A DNA stretch of 40,482 nucleotides from Lachnospiraceae bacterium (GCA_015057055.1 SVFE01000020.1:1-40482); one strand, 5' to 3'; positions 31,868 to 40,482 are shown, numbered from the stretch's first letter. Numbers and translations are program-made. The notes: generated by a model from the sequence alone, not told the origin.

Positions 31868-32899
31868 CTATAGAATCAACATAGCATCACCAAAGGAAAA
31901 AAACCGGTAGCGCTTCTCAATTGCTTCTTTGTAAGCGCTTAAAATCGTTTCCCGCCCCGCCATAGCGGATACCAACATAAGCAGCGTTGATTCCGGCAAA
32001 TGAAAATTCGTAATCAAACCATCCGGGATTTTAAAACGGTATCCGGGATAAATAAAAATCTCCGTATCACCGCATCCGGCTTTCAAAATCCCGTCCTCGC
32101 TGCTTGCGCTTTCCACGCAACGTACGCTGGTGGTTCCGACGCAAATAACCCTTCCTCCGTTTTGTTTGGTTTCATTCACAATTTGAGCCGTCTCTTCTGT
32201 TACTTCATAACTTTCACTATGCATATGATGATTCAAAATATTATCCTCTTTTACGGGACGGAAAGTACCCAGTCCCACATGCAAGGTTACATAGGCAATT
32301 TTAACACCTTTATCTTCGGCCTTTTCCAGCAATTCACGGGTAAAATGAAGTCCTGCCGTAGGCGCTGCCGCAGAGCCGGGATTCGCTGCATAAACTGTCT
32401 GATAACGATTCTTATCTTCCAGTTTATTATGAATATAAGGGGGAAGCGGCATTTCTCCGAGTTTATCCAGAATTTCTTCAAAAATCCCTTCATATTCAAA
32501 CTGAATCTTTCGATTCCCTTCTTCTAAGACATCCACAACCGTCCCTTTTAACAGTCCATCACCAAAATTTAACACCGCCCCGGGTCTGGCTTTTTTCCCG
32601 GGTTTAACCAAAACTTCATAGCAGCGGTCACCTAAATTCTTTAACAAAAGGACTTCAATTACAGCTCCAGTCTCTTCCTTAATACCATAAAGCCTGGCCG
32701 GAATTACCTTAGTATCATTCAATACCAGGCAATCCCCTGCCTGCAAAAAATCCAACACATTCGTAAAATGATAATGCTTACACTCGCCGCTTATTTTATC
32801 AACATGAAGTAACCGGGATGACGAACGGTCCTGTAAAGGATCCTGGGCAATCAGTTCCTCCGGCAAATCATAATAATAATCCGATTTCTTTAGTTCCAT
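31868..32899 (-). CDS. queA: tRNA preQ1(34) S-adenosylmethionine ribosyltransferase-isomerase
   Basis: QueA moves the ribosyl part of SAM onto preQ1 in the tRNA wobble position, giving epoxyqueuosine. It starts [22 protein letters not shown] and has [36 protein letters not shown] and [29 protein letters not shown] (in part). Its 343 residues fit the family. It starts 13 nt after the aminopeptidase gene. No tgt gene follows it, unlike many genomes. Confidence 0.96.
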   Translation of the reverse strand: MELKKSDYYYDLPEELIAQDPLQDRSSSRLLHVDKISGECKHYHFTNVLDFLQAGDCLVLNDTKVIPARLYGIKEETGAVIEVLLLKNLGDRCYEVLVKPGKKARPGAVLNFGDGLLKGTVVDVLEEGNRKIQFEYEGIFEEILDKLGEMPLPPYIHNKLEDKNRYQTVYAANPGSAAAPTAGLHFTRELLEKAEDKGVKIAYVTLHVGLGTFRPVKEDNILNHHMHSESYEVTEETAQIVNETKQNGGRVICVGTTSVRCVESASSEDGILKAGCGDTEIFIYPGYRFKIPDGLITNFHLPESTLLMLVSAMAGRETILSAYKEAIEKRYRFFSFGDAMLIL

Positions 32900-32912
32900 T
32901 TCTCTGCTCCGT

Positions 32913-34301
32913 TTACGCTTTTTTCAAAAAAGCAACATACCCTTTTTTATTTTCATATAAATCTGCAACACTGATAACTTCTCCCGGTGCATGCATGTTA
33001 AGAACGGGAACACCGCAGTCAATTACATTCATTCCGTAAAGAGCCATAATATAAGCAATCGTGCCGCCGCCGCCAAGATCTACCTTGCCAAGTTCTGCAA
33101 ACTGATACTGCACCTTATCTTCATCCAAAATATTACGGATTTTTGCTATAAATTCAGCATTTGCATCATTAGAGCCGGATTTTCCGCGAGAACCGGTAAA
33201 TTTACAAAAAGAAAGACCGCATCCGAGATAAGCCACATTTTTCTTATCAAAAGAAGACGCGTAGGACGGATCAAATCCGCTGGTTACATCCGAAGAAAGC
33301 ATATCACTGTTTGCCAATGTTTTACGCAGGCTCAGTTCACTATAGTTTCCGCAGGCATCCAAAACTTCCGCAACACAGTTTTCAAAGAAACGAGACTGCA
33401 TTCCGGTAGCACCAACAGAGCCGATTTCTTCTTTGTCCGTCAAAATGCAGCAGGCGGTTCGCTTTATCCCCTTGGTTTCCAGCATGGCACGATAAGAAGA
33501 ATAAGCGCATACTCTATCGTCATGTCCATAAGACAAAATCATGCTTTTATCAAAGCCTGCATACCTTGCCTTGGATGCCGGAACCACTTCCAGTTCTGCA
33601 CTAAGAAAATCTTCCTCCTCCATATCGTAATATTCTTTCAACAGCCGAAGAACATTCGCCTTTACGGTCTCTTTTTCTCCCTCTTTATCTGCTTTCAAAG
33701 GGATATTACCTACAATCAAATCCAACGCTTCGCCTTCAATGACTTTGTTGGCTTTTTTCTCCATTTGTTCCTGGGCAAGATGAATCAAAAGGTCGGAAAT
33801 AAAGAAAACCGGGTCCGATTCTTCTTCCCCAATATTCACAATCACCGTAGAACCGTCTTTTTTTACAACCACACCATGGATTGCCAACGGAATGGTCACC
33901 CACTGGTATTTCTTAATTCCGCCGTAATAATGGGTATCGAGATAGGCAAAACCGCCGTCTTCATACAACGGATTTTGCTTTACATCCAGACGAGGCGAGT
34001 CAATGTGGGCCCCAAGAATATTCATTCCCTCTTCCAAAGGTTCGCTACCGATTTCAAACATTATCACCGCTTTATTCATATTGCAAAAATATACTTTATC
34101 TCCGGCGGATAAGTTTTTTTTCTTTTTCAACAAAGCAGAAAACTCCACGTATCCACTCTTTTCAATGTCATTAATAATATAATCCACACATTCCCGCTCT
34201 GTTTTACCGTTATTCAAAAAATCCATATAGGAATCCGCATATTTAAATACTTTTTTGCGTTCCTTATCGCTATAAGTTAACCAAGTGCTCTTTTTTTCCA
34301 T
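32913..34301 (-). CDS. M18 family metallo-aminopeptidase
   Basis: A cytosolic zinc aminopeptidase of the M18 (aspartyl/ApeA) family. Metal and catalytic residues are seen at H99 and D101 ([10 protein letters not shown]), D in GHDDRVCAY, the EE pair in [13 protein letters not shown] and the C-terminal H in [10 protein letters not shown]. It has 462 residues, typical of the bacterial branch. It lies 13 nt before queA and 20 nt after the small membrane gene. Substrate preference cannot be read from the sequence. Confidence 0.93.
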   Translation of the reverse strand: MEKKSTWLTYSDKERKKVFKYADSYMDFLNNGKTERECVDYIINDIEKSGYVEFSALLKKKKNLSAGDKVYFCNMNKAVIMFEIGSEPLEEGMNILGAHIDSPRLDVKQNPLYEDGGFAYLDTHYYGGIKKYQWVTIPLAIHGVVVKKDGSTVIVNIGEEESDPVFFISDLLIHLAQEQMEKKANKVIEGEALDLIVGNIPLKADKEGEKETVKANVLRLLKEYYDMEEEDFLSAELEVVPASKARYAGFDKSMILSYGHDDRVCAYSSYRAMLETKGIKRTACCILTDKEEIGSVGATGMQSRFFENCVAEVLDACGNYSELSLRKTLANSDMLSSDVTSGFDPSYASSFDKKNVAYLGCGLSFCKFTGSRGKSGSNDANAEFIAKIRNILDEDKVQYQFAELGKVDLGGGGTIAYIMALYGMNVIDCGVPVLNMHAPGEVISVADLYENKKGYVAFLKKA

Positions 34302-34321
34302 TCCAAAATACCCTTTCTGTT

Positions 34322-34657
34322 TTATTTTTTTCTGAATTTAAAATACTCAATCAAAACCTTTATGTCCGTAACAATCATTATGACCATAAAGAAAAAACCA
34401 AAATACAAAAGATAAACCGTGAATTGATACCCAAGTAGCCATGCCGAATAATAGGACAATGAAAAAGCAAAGATACAAATCGAGACAAGAGTCAAAAAAG
34501 TCCGAAGCGGACTCAGCGGAAAACGCCACTTTTGCCTTTGTTTTTCTTTTTCCGTCTCAGCCCCCGTCGCAACGTCCCCGGATTCACCCTCTAAAAAAGG
34601 TTCTGTTTTATTACTGTTATCAATTTTGTAATTAAATATTCTTTTAAAAATGTTCAT
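34322..34657 (-). CDS. Small two-helix membrane protein, unknown function
   Basis: About 111 residues: a charged N-terminal half rich in Glu and Lys, then two membrane helices (roughly residues 52-72 and 77-97) and a basic tail FRKK. I do not recognise a family. I prefer ATG 34657, preceded by AAGGGTGAT; other in-frame starts upstream overlap the SpoIID gene. It lies in a run with the SpoIID-like gene upstream and the aminopeptidase downstream. Confidence 0.65.
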   Translation of the reverse strand: MNIFKRIFNYKIDNSNKTEPFLEGESGDVATGAETEKEKQRQKWRFPLSPLRTFLTLVSICIFAFSLSYYSAWLLGYQFTVYLLYFGFFFMVIMIVTDIKVLIEYFKFRKK

Positions 34658-34679
34658 CTCAATCACCCTTATCATAGGC

Positions 34680-36209
34680 TTACTCAATCGTTTCTATCGT
34701 AACATTTTCATAATAATATGTCAAAATATCTTGTGCCGAATATCCCGCATTTGCTAAATATTTTGCCCCGTATTGCGACATCCCGACGCCGTGTCCGAAT
34801 CCGCCTCCCAAAAGTTCATAGGAAAGCAATTCATCCCCTTCATACCGGCATTCCATTTCGAAAAAACCGCTGGGAACAATTGTGCTCGTGGCAGATTCGC
34901 CGTTTTGTAGGCGCAGTTCATAGTCTTGCTGTCCCAAAACATATCGGATAGAGTATTCTCCGTGAATTATATAATCATATTCATCGCCACAAACCAAAAG
35001 TTCTTGCGCTACATCACCGGTCCCCCGGGCTGCTATTTCCATATAGGATACAGAGTCCAATTCCAATATCGCATTATACTCCTCCGAATCCGGCAATATA
35101 CTTTCCGGGTCTGAATAATCAGTATAAACCGTTACACATTCCGCATTTGCCCGATATCGGTTTTCTATGCCGTCACGAATATTTTCCAATGAAACCTCTT
35201 CCACGGCATAGTTCCAACTATACCAAGGACATTCTTCTTCTAAATTGTCAAAATTACGATAAACAAGATACGGAAAATCCATTACGTCATAACCGGGCCA
35301 AATATCCGGTGTGGTTGAATGCCCGCAGGAACAAGAATAGTAAAATGCCGTAATCGGCTCATCTTCGTAGCATAAAATCAATCCCCGCGTTTCGTCCACC
35401 GCCTGTCTGGCCTGATTTGTGGTTCCGGTCGCATTATAGACCTGATATGCAGTTGTATCATTCACATGAGCATTATAACGGGCCAATGATTTGTTTTGCA
35501 AATGAACCACTGCATATGTACGGGCGCAAATTGCCTGGGCTTTTAAGGATTCCAAAGGAAAAGAGGAAGGCATTTCCGACGGCACGACATAATAAAGGTA
35601 ATGCTCCAGCGGAAGTTCATTTACGATATAAATACCCTGTTCATCCCGGCCGATGATGCAAACGCCCTCGCAGGTAATTTGCTTGGAAACTCCTGCATCA
35701 TTCACCATTGTTACCGAAAAAGAATCCTCATACTTCCATGTATTCTCCTCAAATGTCCCAAAATACAAATAACGAACTTCACTATCACAACCATAAAAAA
35801 ATTGCAACAAATCTTCGCCGCTATATAGTCTGTCCTTCTCAACCGAATCCAGCAGGGAAATTTCTCCGTTTTTTTCTTCATAAACAAACCCATCTTGCGA
35901 AAACGAAAGGGAAATCTCATCCGAATAAATTTGACCGTCAAACGTTAATAACACCCGAATATTTGGCTCCGTATATTCCACAGGCGCAATGGAATTTATG
36001 ACCGACATACTCGCCGTTTCATTTTGTAGTACTTCATTCGCAGAATTTACGGATATTTGCCCGGAAAAGCCCTCCCGTAGATTGCAATCCGCTGTTTGTA
36101 AAATCAAATTATGCTCCATACCCGCAAAAGAAAACACTTTTTCCCAAAAGACAGGCTTCGATACAAGTAACAATATTATGATGAAAGATAATAAATACCG
36201 ATATTTCAT
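34680..36209 (-). CDS. SpoIID/LytB domain protein
   Basis: A secreted or membrane-anchored peptidoglycan-acting protein. SpoIID is a lytic transglycosylase needed for engulfment during sporulation. The N-terminal membrane anchor covers residues 3-19. The SpoIID domain has VVPSEMPSSFPLESLKAQAICARTYAV with E212 at the catalytic position, YYSCSCGHSTTP and GGGFGHGVGMSQYGA. The 509-residue product has about 170 extra N-terminal residues compared with B. subtilis SpoIID (343). I choose ATG 36209 with AGGAG (36214-36218). A longer in-frame opening runs back through the structured RNA and is not credible. It may be a vegetative paralogue. Confidence 0.88.
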   Translation of the reverse strand: MKYRYLLSFIIILLLVSKPVFWEKVFSFAGMEHNLILQTADCNLREGFSGQISVNSANEVLQNETASMSVINSIAPVEYTEPNIRVLLTFDGQIYSDEISLSFSQDGFVYEEKNGEISLLDSVEKDRLYSGEDLLQFFYGCDSEVRYLYFGTFEENTWKYEDSFSVTMVNDAGVSKQITCEGVCIIGRDEQGIYIVNELPLEHYLYYVVPSEMPSSFPLESLKAQAICARTYAVVHLQNKSLARYNAHVNDTTAYQVYNATGTTNQARQAVDETRGLILCYEDEPITAFYYSCSCGHSTTPDIWPGYDVMDFPYLVYRNFDNLEEECPWYSWNYAVEEVSLENIRDGIENRYRANAECVTVYTDYSDPESILPDSEEYNAILELDSVSYMEIAARGTGDVAQELLVCGDEYDYIIHGEYSIRYVLGQQDYELRLQNGESATSTIVPSGFFEMECRYEGDELLSYELLGGGFGHGVGMSQYGAKYLANAGYSAQDILTYYYENVTIETIE

Positions 36210-36226
36210 AGAACTCCTAACCAAAT

Positions 36227-36248
36227 AAAAAAAGAAGCTTTCGCTTCT
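36227..36248 (-). terminator. Terminator of the structured RNA
   Basis: On the minus strand AGAAGC-GAAA-GCTTCT followed by a run of seven T. The GAAA tetraloop makes the 6-bp stem stable. It lies only 18 nt before the SpoIID-like ATG. Confidence 0.85.
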
Positions 36249-36443
36249 CTTTTGTATCGTATTTACGCATAAAATACCCGAAATGAGCACCGTCTTGTGA
36301 CTCCTAGCTAAGCTAGGTGGGTAACCGCAATCAACACATCTGCCTTCCACTGATAAAAATGAGGCCTGACATCCGAGTGACAATATAGGAATCCCGTTTA
36401 AAGTATTGTAGGATCAAAATGACGGAAACTAAGCATTCCGGGT
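36227..36443 (-). ncRNA. Stand-alone structured RNA, candidate 6S RNA
   Basis: A transcription unit without a gene, with promoter (36450-36478) and terminator. The expected 5' end ACCCGGAATG (36443-36434) pairs with CATTTCGGGT (36285-36276), and inside it CCGTC (36425-36421) pairs with GACGG (36294-36290), so distant ends form a two-part closing stem round a body of about 125 nt. Inner hairpins include CCTAGC/GCTAGG with a 3-nt loop, GCCT/AGGC and ACAATA/TATTGT. Length, long closing stem and stand-alone status fit 6S (SsrS) RNA, which sequesters sigma-A polymerase. I cannot confirm the family by eye; other clostridial RNAs are possible. Confidence 0.65.
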
Positions 36444-36449
36444 AATATA

Positions 36450-36478
36450 ATTATATCCAAAAACATGCAAAAATACAA
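36450..36478 (-). promoter_or_regulatory. Promoter of the structured RNA
   Basis: On the minus strand TTGTAT (36473-36478), a 17-nt spacer and a perfect TATAAT (36450-36455). The start point should be near 36443, which is exactly where the closing stem begins. Confidence 0.7.
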
Positions 36479-36523
36479 CCGAATAAGCCCCCTTTTCTTT
36501 TTTCTTTGTCGCAATTTTCTACG

Positions 36524-36553
36524 AAAAAACCGCCTCGCAAAAATGCGAGGCGG
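36524..36553 (-). terminator. Strong terminator after pckA
   Basis: A perfect 10-bp GC-rich stem (36530-36539 and 36544-36553) with a 4-nt loop, followed on the minus strand by six T. It lies 19 nt past the pckA stop and isolates pckA from the downstream RNA gene. Confidence 0.95.
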
Positions 36554-36572
36554 AAATTTCATGAATTCATTC

Positions 36573-38279
36573 TTATTTCAAAGAATTTGCTTCATCAACA
36601 ACTTTCTTAAGAGCATCAGCAGCATCCTTAGGAAGCTTGTTGTATCCTTCTTCTACTTTATCAAGATTCTTAACGTAGTTAAGTCTGTCGTTCATACGAG
36701 CCTTCAACTGTTCTACGTAATCTTTGTCCTTAAGGTTAGGAACAAATCCTTCCCACTCGAAGATTTCGATATCAGAGAAAGGACCCCATTTTTTGAATTT
36801 AGCCTTTCCTTCAACGATAGCTTCGATTACACCAAGGGTATCTTTAGGCTGTACCTTCTTGCCCATGAAATCACCTGTGTTGATAATGTAGCAATCTACA
36901 TTCTTCTTTTCTACAAGATCTTTGAACTTCTTGTAGTCGTTAACAAGTGCATATGTTCTGAAGGGATTAGCGTAAGGTTCAACAACCAATGCGTTAGGAT
37001 CAACACCTTCTTTTAATCTTTCTGCAGTAGATCTCTTTGTAGCAAGAGTTGCACCCATTACAGAAGCAAGGGAAGCACCTTTCAGTTTAACTACAGGAGG
37101 AATGGTAGGATCTTTCATAATCCAGAAGATTGCATTAACGGGGGAATCAATCTTATCTACACGGTTCGGAGACCACAATTTAGATTTGATTGCACGTCCG
37201 TTACCATTTCTGATATCTTCTGTAACGATTACTACATTACCGTCTTCATCCTTTGTAGCGGAGATGTTCTGGCATGTAAGAAGGTATTTGTTGTCTTCGC
37301 AATCACAAGGATAATCTGCTGTCTTATCAAAGTATGTAGGCTCCAATGCGATGGAAGAACAGGTATCTGCATTGATGATGAAAGCATCATCGTGAAGAAC
37401 CTTGATTGCCGGATATTTGTTATTGTGTTTTGCATGTGTAATTGTAGACTTACCGGATCCGGAAAGACCAAATACAGCTGCAACGTACTTAGAACCATCT
37501 TTCAATGTGTACTCTTTCTGTCCGCCGTGGCAGGATGCATAACCATTTCTGTTAGCAAGTGCCCAAGCAAGTGTCAAAGTACCTTTCTTGTGCTCACCGA
37601 AGTATCTCATACCAAGGATAGCTGCACAGTTGTTGTTTGTATCGAAGTAGCAAAGGCACTTAGGATCACAAACATCTTCCTGTCCGGGAGCACCAACCCA
37701 CTGAGGATCAGAGAAAATAAAGATATCAGCTTCTTTACCTTTGCCGATCATCTTAGAGTTTTTGTACATCTTTACATACTCATCAGAGCAGTACTGGAAG
37801 TTAAGAAGCCAGTTGTAAAGAAGGTTTTCCTCTCCTTCGGGAATAAGAAGGTGAGCTTTTACCATGAATTCTTCATCAAGACCGATGAAAGCTTCTGCAT
37901 GATACATTGTTTTCCAACGTGTATCGTAAACAGCATCCATAAGGATCTTATCTAATTTTGCATTGTCTGTTCCGGGCTTACCTGTAATTCTACGAGCAGG
38001 TGCATAACGACCTGTGATAGAACCGTCATTAAACAACAATACTTTAGCGTCTGCATCAAGACCAAATTCTTCACCTCTGTATACAGGCATATCTGTTACA
38101 ACTGTACCGGGGGAATTCTTTGCAAGATCATAAGCTTCTTTCAAAGTGTTGATTTTAACAACATTGTTACCGTAAAAAGGTGCTTCGATGATAGCACGTG
38201 TGTTGGTTACACCAACCTTAGGGAAACCAACCTTACCGGGGCCGATTTCTTTTCTGGCATAATTTGCTTTTGTTGCCAT
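36573..38279 (-). CDS. pckA: Phosphoenolpyruvate carboxykinase, ATP-type, divergent
   Basis: Interconverts oxaloacetate and PEP. In gut anaerobes it often runs in the PEP-carboxylating direction. The kinase-1a P-loop is GLSGSGKST (271-279), the metal-binding kinase-2 region is VLHDDAF (294-300), and RYFGEHKKGTLTLAWAL matches the substrate-binding YxGEMKKG block. GRYAPARR carries the substrate arginines. At 568 residues it is a little longer than E. coli PckA (about 540). It is monocistronic, with promoter, a long 5' UTR, AAGGAGG and a strong terminator. Its codon choice looks more biased than its neighbours, consistent with high expression. Confidence 0.9.
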   Translation of the reverse strand: MATKANYARKEIGPGKVGFPKVGVTNTRAIIEAPFYGNNVVKINTLKEAYDLAKNSPGTVVTDMPVYRGEEFGLDADAKVLLFNDGSITGRYAPARRITGKPGTDNAKLDKILMDAVYDTRWKTMYHAEAFIGLDEEFMVKAHLLIPEGEENLLYNWLLNFQYCSDEYVKMYKNSKMIGKGKEADIFIFSDPQWVGAPGQEDVCDPKCLCYFDTNNNCAAILGMRYFGEHKKGTLTLAWALANRNGYASCHGGQKEYTLKDGSKYVAAVFGLSGSGKSTITHAKHNNKYPAIKVLHDDAFIINADTCSSIALEPTYFDKTADYPCDCEDNKYLLTCQNISATKDEDGNVVIVTEDIRNGNGRAIKSKLWSPNRVDKIDSPVNAIFWIMKDPTIPPVVKLKGASLASVMGATLATKRSTAERLKEGVDPNALVVEPYANPFRTYALVNDYKKFKDLVEKKNVDCYIINTGDFMGKKVQPKDTLGVIEAIVEGKAKFKKWGPFSDIEIFEWEGFVPNLKDKDYVEQLKARMNDRLNYVKNLDKVEEGYNKLPKDAADALKKVVDEANSLK

Positions 38280-38349
38280 TTTAAATCCTCCTTAAAATTA
38301 GAATCTTACCTGTTGCGGAAAAAATCAAGTCATTTACCGCACTGCGATT

Positions 38350-38358
38350 ATTATAGCA
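38350..38358 (-). promoter_or_regulatory. Extended -10 promoter of pckA
   Basis: On the minus strand TGCTATAAT gives a perfect -10 (38350-38355) with an extended TG. A weak TTTACT lies 18 nt upstream. The 5' UTR of about 63 nt holds a TGCGG/CCGCA hairpin (about 38314-38341) and a strong AAGGAGG. Confidence 0.65.
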
Positions 38359-38384
38359 TAGAATCAAGAAAAAAGTAAATACAG

Positions 38385-40193
38385 TTAAACCGCTTTTGTT
38401 ACATTTTTAAGCCAATTTTTCTCTTCATCATTAAGGTAAGGGGATAGTTCCTCATAAACCTTGGAATGATACTCATTTAAATTTCTCCTGTCTTCCGTAG
38501 TCATGAATTCCGGAAGAATACCGTCTAAGTCAATCGGAACAAGTGTTAACGGATGAAAGCATAGGAATTCACCATCCTCATTTTCGGCATATTTTTCACA
38601 CAATAAAATATTTTCCGTACGGATTCCATGGCTTCCAGCCACATAAACACCGGGTTCATCCGAAACAAGCATTCCCGGAACAAGCGGTGCCTCTGCTACG
38701 TTCTCCCGCTTTTGCCAGCTGATGTTTTGCGGGCCCTCATGAACATTCAACATATATCCAATCCCATGCCCCGTACCGCACTTATAATCCATTGCCTCAT
38801 TCCAAAGAGGCGCTCTGGCCAAAATATCAAGATTTCGCCCGGTACATCCGGACATAAAACGGGCATTTTGCAACCGAAGCATACCAATGCAAACAAGAGT
38901 AAAATGTTTTTTCACCTCCGGAGAAACTTCCCCGAGAATCAGGCTCCTTGTCACATCCGTTGTGCCCCCATGATACTGACCGCCCGAGTCAACAAGGTAT
39001 ATGCCGCCCCTTTCCAAAATCACATCTTCGTTTTCATCCGCTTCATAATGCATCATGGCGGCGTTTTCTCCATATGCACTGATGGTAGGAAAAGATAAAT
39101 CGATAAATTCAGGAATTCCCTGTCTTAAAAGGTCTATTTTTTTTGCCGCAGACGCCTCCGTAATTCTTTCTTTTTCATAGTTTTGCTTGATATAGCAGAT
39201 AAATTTGGTTAACGCAACGCTGTCTTTCAGATAAATATTTTTCAGATTATTTTGCTCGGTTTCATTTTTCACCGCTTTCCATAATCCGGTCATATTCTCG
39301 AAGTTTTCAACCTCTCCGAGCTTGGAAAAAGCCTGATATATAGAATAACCGTTTGCAGAAAAATCAAGCAAAATCCTTCGTTTTTCGTTAGTGTGTTCCG
39401 CTTGCTTTTTCAGATAATCATCTATTGTTTCATAGTCCCTTGTTTCAATCCCGATACGCCGGAAATAATCCGAGATTTCCGTCGCATAAGCGCCATTTTT
39501 TAAAAACAGGAGGATTTTTCCGTCGCTGAAATGCGCATAAGAATACGCTACCGGATTACATTTTATATCGCAGCCTCGAAGATTAAATAGCCACATAATA
39601 TCATCCAGCTTTGAAAGAAAAAAATCGGTTGCTTTCTTTTTTTCCATCTCGGAAAACACTTTTGCAATCTTATTTTCCGTACTCTCTCCGCTATATTTTT
39701 CATCCAAAGTCCATACGTTGCCAAATTCCTGCATCGGCCGTTTTGTCCACAAGGAATCCTGCAATGCATAGGAAAAGTCAAATAAAGCACCGTTTTTTTT
39801 GCATACATCTTCAAATTTCAATCCGTTTGTCACGGATATTCTTCGTCCGTCAGTAGCAAGGACATCGCCGCTTTCCAATGTCTTCTCTAAAAATTCAAAC
39901 AATGTCGGCACACCGGAAGAACCCATTTTCATGAGGGTAATCCCGCTTCCAGCCAATTCTTTTTCGGCTTGCACAAAATATCTACCGTCCGTCCAAAGAT
40001 AGGCATCCTTATCTCCCACCAAAAGATTTCCGTTCGACCCGGTAAATCCGGAAAAATACTCACGTTCTTTAAAACATTCTCCTACATATTCCGACATATG
40101 GGAATCTGCTGTTGTAAAAAAAATATAGTTTTGTCCGTTTTTTTTCATATCCTTTCGTAAGGTTTCCAGTCGCTCTTTTACCGTTTTCATCAT
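38385..40193 (-). CDS. Xaa-Pro aminopeptidase (M24B, aminopeptidase P)
   Basis: Removes N-terminal residues next to proline. It is the long three-domain form (602 residues): two creatinase-like N-terminal domains (about 1-150 and 160-300) and a C-terminal pita-bread domain. Metal ligands are seen as D in LVDSGGQY, D in GGTTDVTRS, H in GTGHGIGYMLNVHEGP, E in SDEPGVYV and E in GIRTENILL. The long form resembles eukaryotic cytosolic APP1. The start is one of two adjacent Met codons after GGAG. It lies 20 nt after deoC. Confidence 0.94.
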   Translation of the reverse strand: MMKTVKERLETLRKDMKKNGQNYIFFTTADSHMSEYVGECFKEREYFSGFTGSNGNLLVGDKDAYLWTDGRYFVQAEKELAGSGITLMKMGSSGVPTLFEFLEKTLESGDVLATDGRRISVTNGLKFEDVCKKNGALFDFSYALQDSLWTKRPMQEFGNVWTLDEKYSGESTENKIAKVFSEMEKKKATDFFLSKLDDIMWLFNLRGCDIKCNPVAYSYAHFSDGKILLFLKNGAYATEISDYFRRIGIETRDYETIDDYLKKQAEHTNEKRRILLDFSANGYSIYQAFSKLGEVENFENMTGLWKAVKNETEQNNLKNIYLKDSVALTKFICYIKQNYEKERITEASAAKKIDLLRQGIPEFIDLSFPTISAYGENAAMMHYEADENEDVILERGGIYLVDSGGQYHGGTTDVTRSLILGEVSPEVKKHFTLVCIGMLRLQNARFMSGCTGRNLDILARAPLWNEAMDYKCGTGHGIGYMLNVHEGPQNISWQKRENVAEAPLVPGMLVSDEPGVYVAGSHGIRTENILLCEKYAENEDGEFLCFHPLTLVPIDLDGILPEFMTTEDRRNLNEYHSKVYEELSPYLNDEEKNWLKNVTKAV

Positions 40194-40213
40194 TCATTCT
40201 CCGGAAATCAAAT

Positions 40214-40482
40214 TTATTTTAAAAATTCTTTGGTGGCAGATGCCCCGATGCGGTCACAACCGCGCTCAACAAAGCTTATAAAATCCTCTTTGGTACGGAT
40301 TCCGCCGGCAGCTTTAATCTTTACCTCTTCTCCGATGTTCGCCCGGAATAAATCAATATCCGAAAGCGTTGCTCCCTTGGTACCAAATCCGGTGGAAGTT
40401 TTTATAAAATCTGCGCCTGCTACGGTTACCACTTTACATAGTTTCACTTTTTCTTCCTCTGTTAAGTAACAGGTCTCAACTA
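40214..40482 (-). CDS. deoC: Deoxyribose-phosphate aldolase (C-terminal part, cut by window edge)
   Basis: DERA splits 2-deoxyribose-5-phosphate to acetaldehyde and glyceraldehyde-3-phosphate in nucleoside use. The visible end has VETCYLTEEEKVKLCK, ADFIKTSTGFG with the Schiff-base lysine, and KIKAAGGIRTKEDF with the proton-relay lysine. The frame stays open to the window edge, so the gene starts beyond it; the GTG at 40447 is internal. It reads toward the aminopeptidase P gene. Confidence 0.95.
   Translation of the reverse strand, partial: VETCYLTEEEKVKLCKVVTVAGADFIKTSTGFGTKGATLSDIDLFRANIGEEVKIKAAGGIRTKEDFISFVERGCDRIGASATKEFLK

Noticed and set aside
32991-34112. Long plus-strand open frame (373 codons) opposite the M18 aminopeptidase
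   Set aside because: It is exactly antisense to a well-recognised gene, is rich in His, Ile, Phe and Arg in the manner of shadow frames, and has no ribosome site or family match.
36210-36383. In-frame N-terminal extension of the SpoIID-like gene on the minus strand
   Set aside because: It runs through the structured RNA and its terminator, lacks a ribosome site, and its residues do not resemble a protein N-terminus. ATG 36209 has AGGAG and starts a membrane anchor.
36276-36443. T-box or other riboswitch for the SpoIID-like gene
   Set aside because: No T-box sequence (AGGGTGG-type) or known aptamer core was seen, and the RNA has a long-range closing stem and its own terminator, which fits a stand-alone RNA better.
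37392-37955. Plus-strand open frame opposite pckA
   Set aside because: Shadow caused by the strong codon bias of pckA.
40214-40447. deoC starting at the GTG at 40447
   Set aside because: The frame continues to the window edge with typical family residues (ETCYLTEEEK), so the GTG is internal.

Overview
The window looks like a chromosomal segment of a low-GC Firmicute of the class Clostridia, most likely a Lachnospiraceae-type anaerobe. The DNA is AT-rich, ribosome binding sites are strong AGGAGG-like sequences, and there are several TTG and GTG starts. The gene neighbourhoods are typical Firmicute ones: mutS-mutL-miaA, mreBCD-pbp2-minCDE-rodA, yggS-sepF, lexA with a divergent LysM gene, and rplU-prp-rpmA-obg-yhbY-nadD-yqeK-rsfS. 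The taxon is inferred from gene content and order only. I saw no tRNA, rRNA, CRISPR array, insertion sequence or prophage. This is core chromosome rather than an accessory island.

Layout. Positions 1-5446 (+): mismatch repair (mutS 3' part, mutL), tRNA modification (miaA) and a methionine-gamma-lyase-family PLP protein. Positions 5450-15431 (+): an elongation and division-site cluster with a DUF4321 membrane protein, a divergent MreB, MreC, MreD, an oversized PBP2, MinC, MinD, MinE, RodA, a methylglyoxal synthase with a changed catalytic residue, and a D-Ala-D-Ala carboxypeptidase lipoprotein. Positions 15449-18735 (+): a self-contained small P-loop gene, an HlyD-like envelope protein, YggS, and SepF with its own promoter and terminator. 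Positions 18682-21334 (+): aroB, lspA and rluD. Positions 21467-22840 (-): an AI-2E-family permease, divergent from a TtcA-like gene (+) that is followed by a tyrosine recombinase (+). Positions 24891-26122: an SOS locus in which a LysM membrane protein (-) and lexA (+) diverge from a region packed with LexA-box-like sites. Positions 26181-30530 (-): the L21/Prp/L27/Obg/YhbY/NadD/YqeK/RsfS operon with a consensus promoter and a leader that may be an L21 leader. Positions 30536-31861 (-): PilZ and YitT. Positions 31868-36209 (-): queA, an M18 aminopeptidase, a small membrane protein and a SpoIID/LytB protein. Positions 36227-36478 (-): a stand-alone structured RNA with promoter and terminator, best guess a 6S-like RNA. 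Positions 36524-40482 (-): PEP carboxykinase, aminopeptidase P and the 3' part of deoC.

Much of the window builds the cell envelope. The Rod complex (MreB, C, D, RodA, PBP2), the Min oscillator, SepF, lipoprotein signal peptidase and carboxypeptidase lie within about 15 kb and would coordinate side-wall growth with septum placement. The ribosomal operon pairs L27, which keeps an N-terminal extension, with Prp, the protease expected to remove it. The most notable points are the Asp-to-Glu change in methylglyoxal synthase, the five LexA-like boxes between lexA and the LysM gene, the stand-alone structured RNA, a promoter that appears to sit inside a terminator before aroB, and two envelope-linked genes of unknown role. 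No wholly new multi-gene system is evident.
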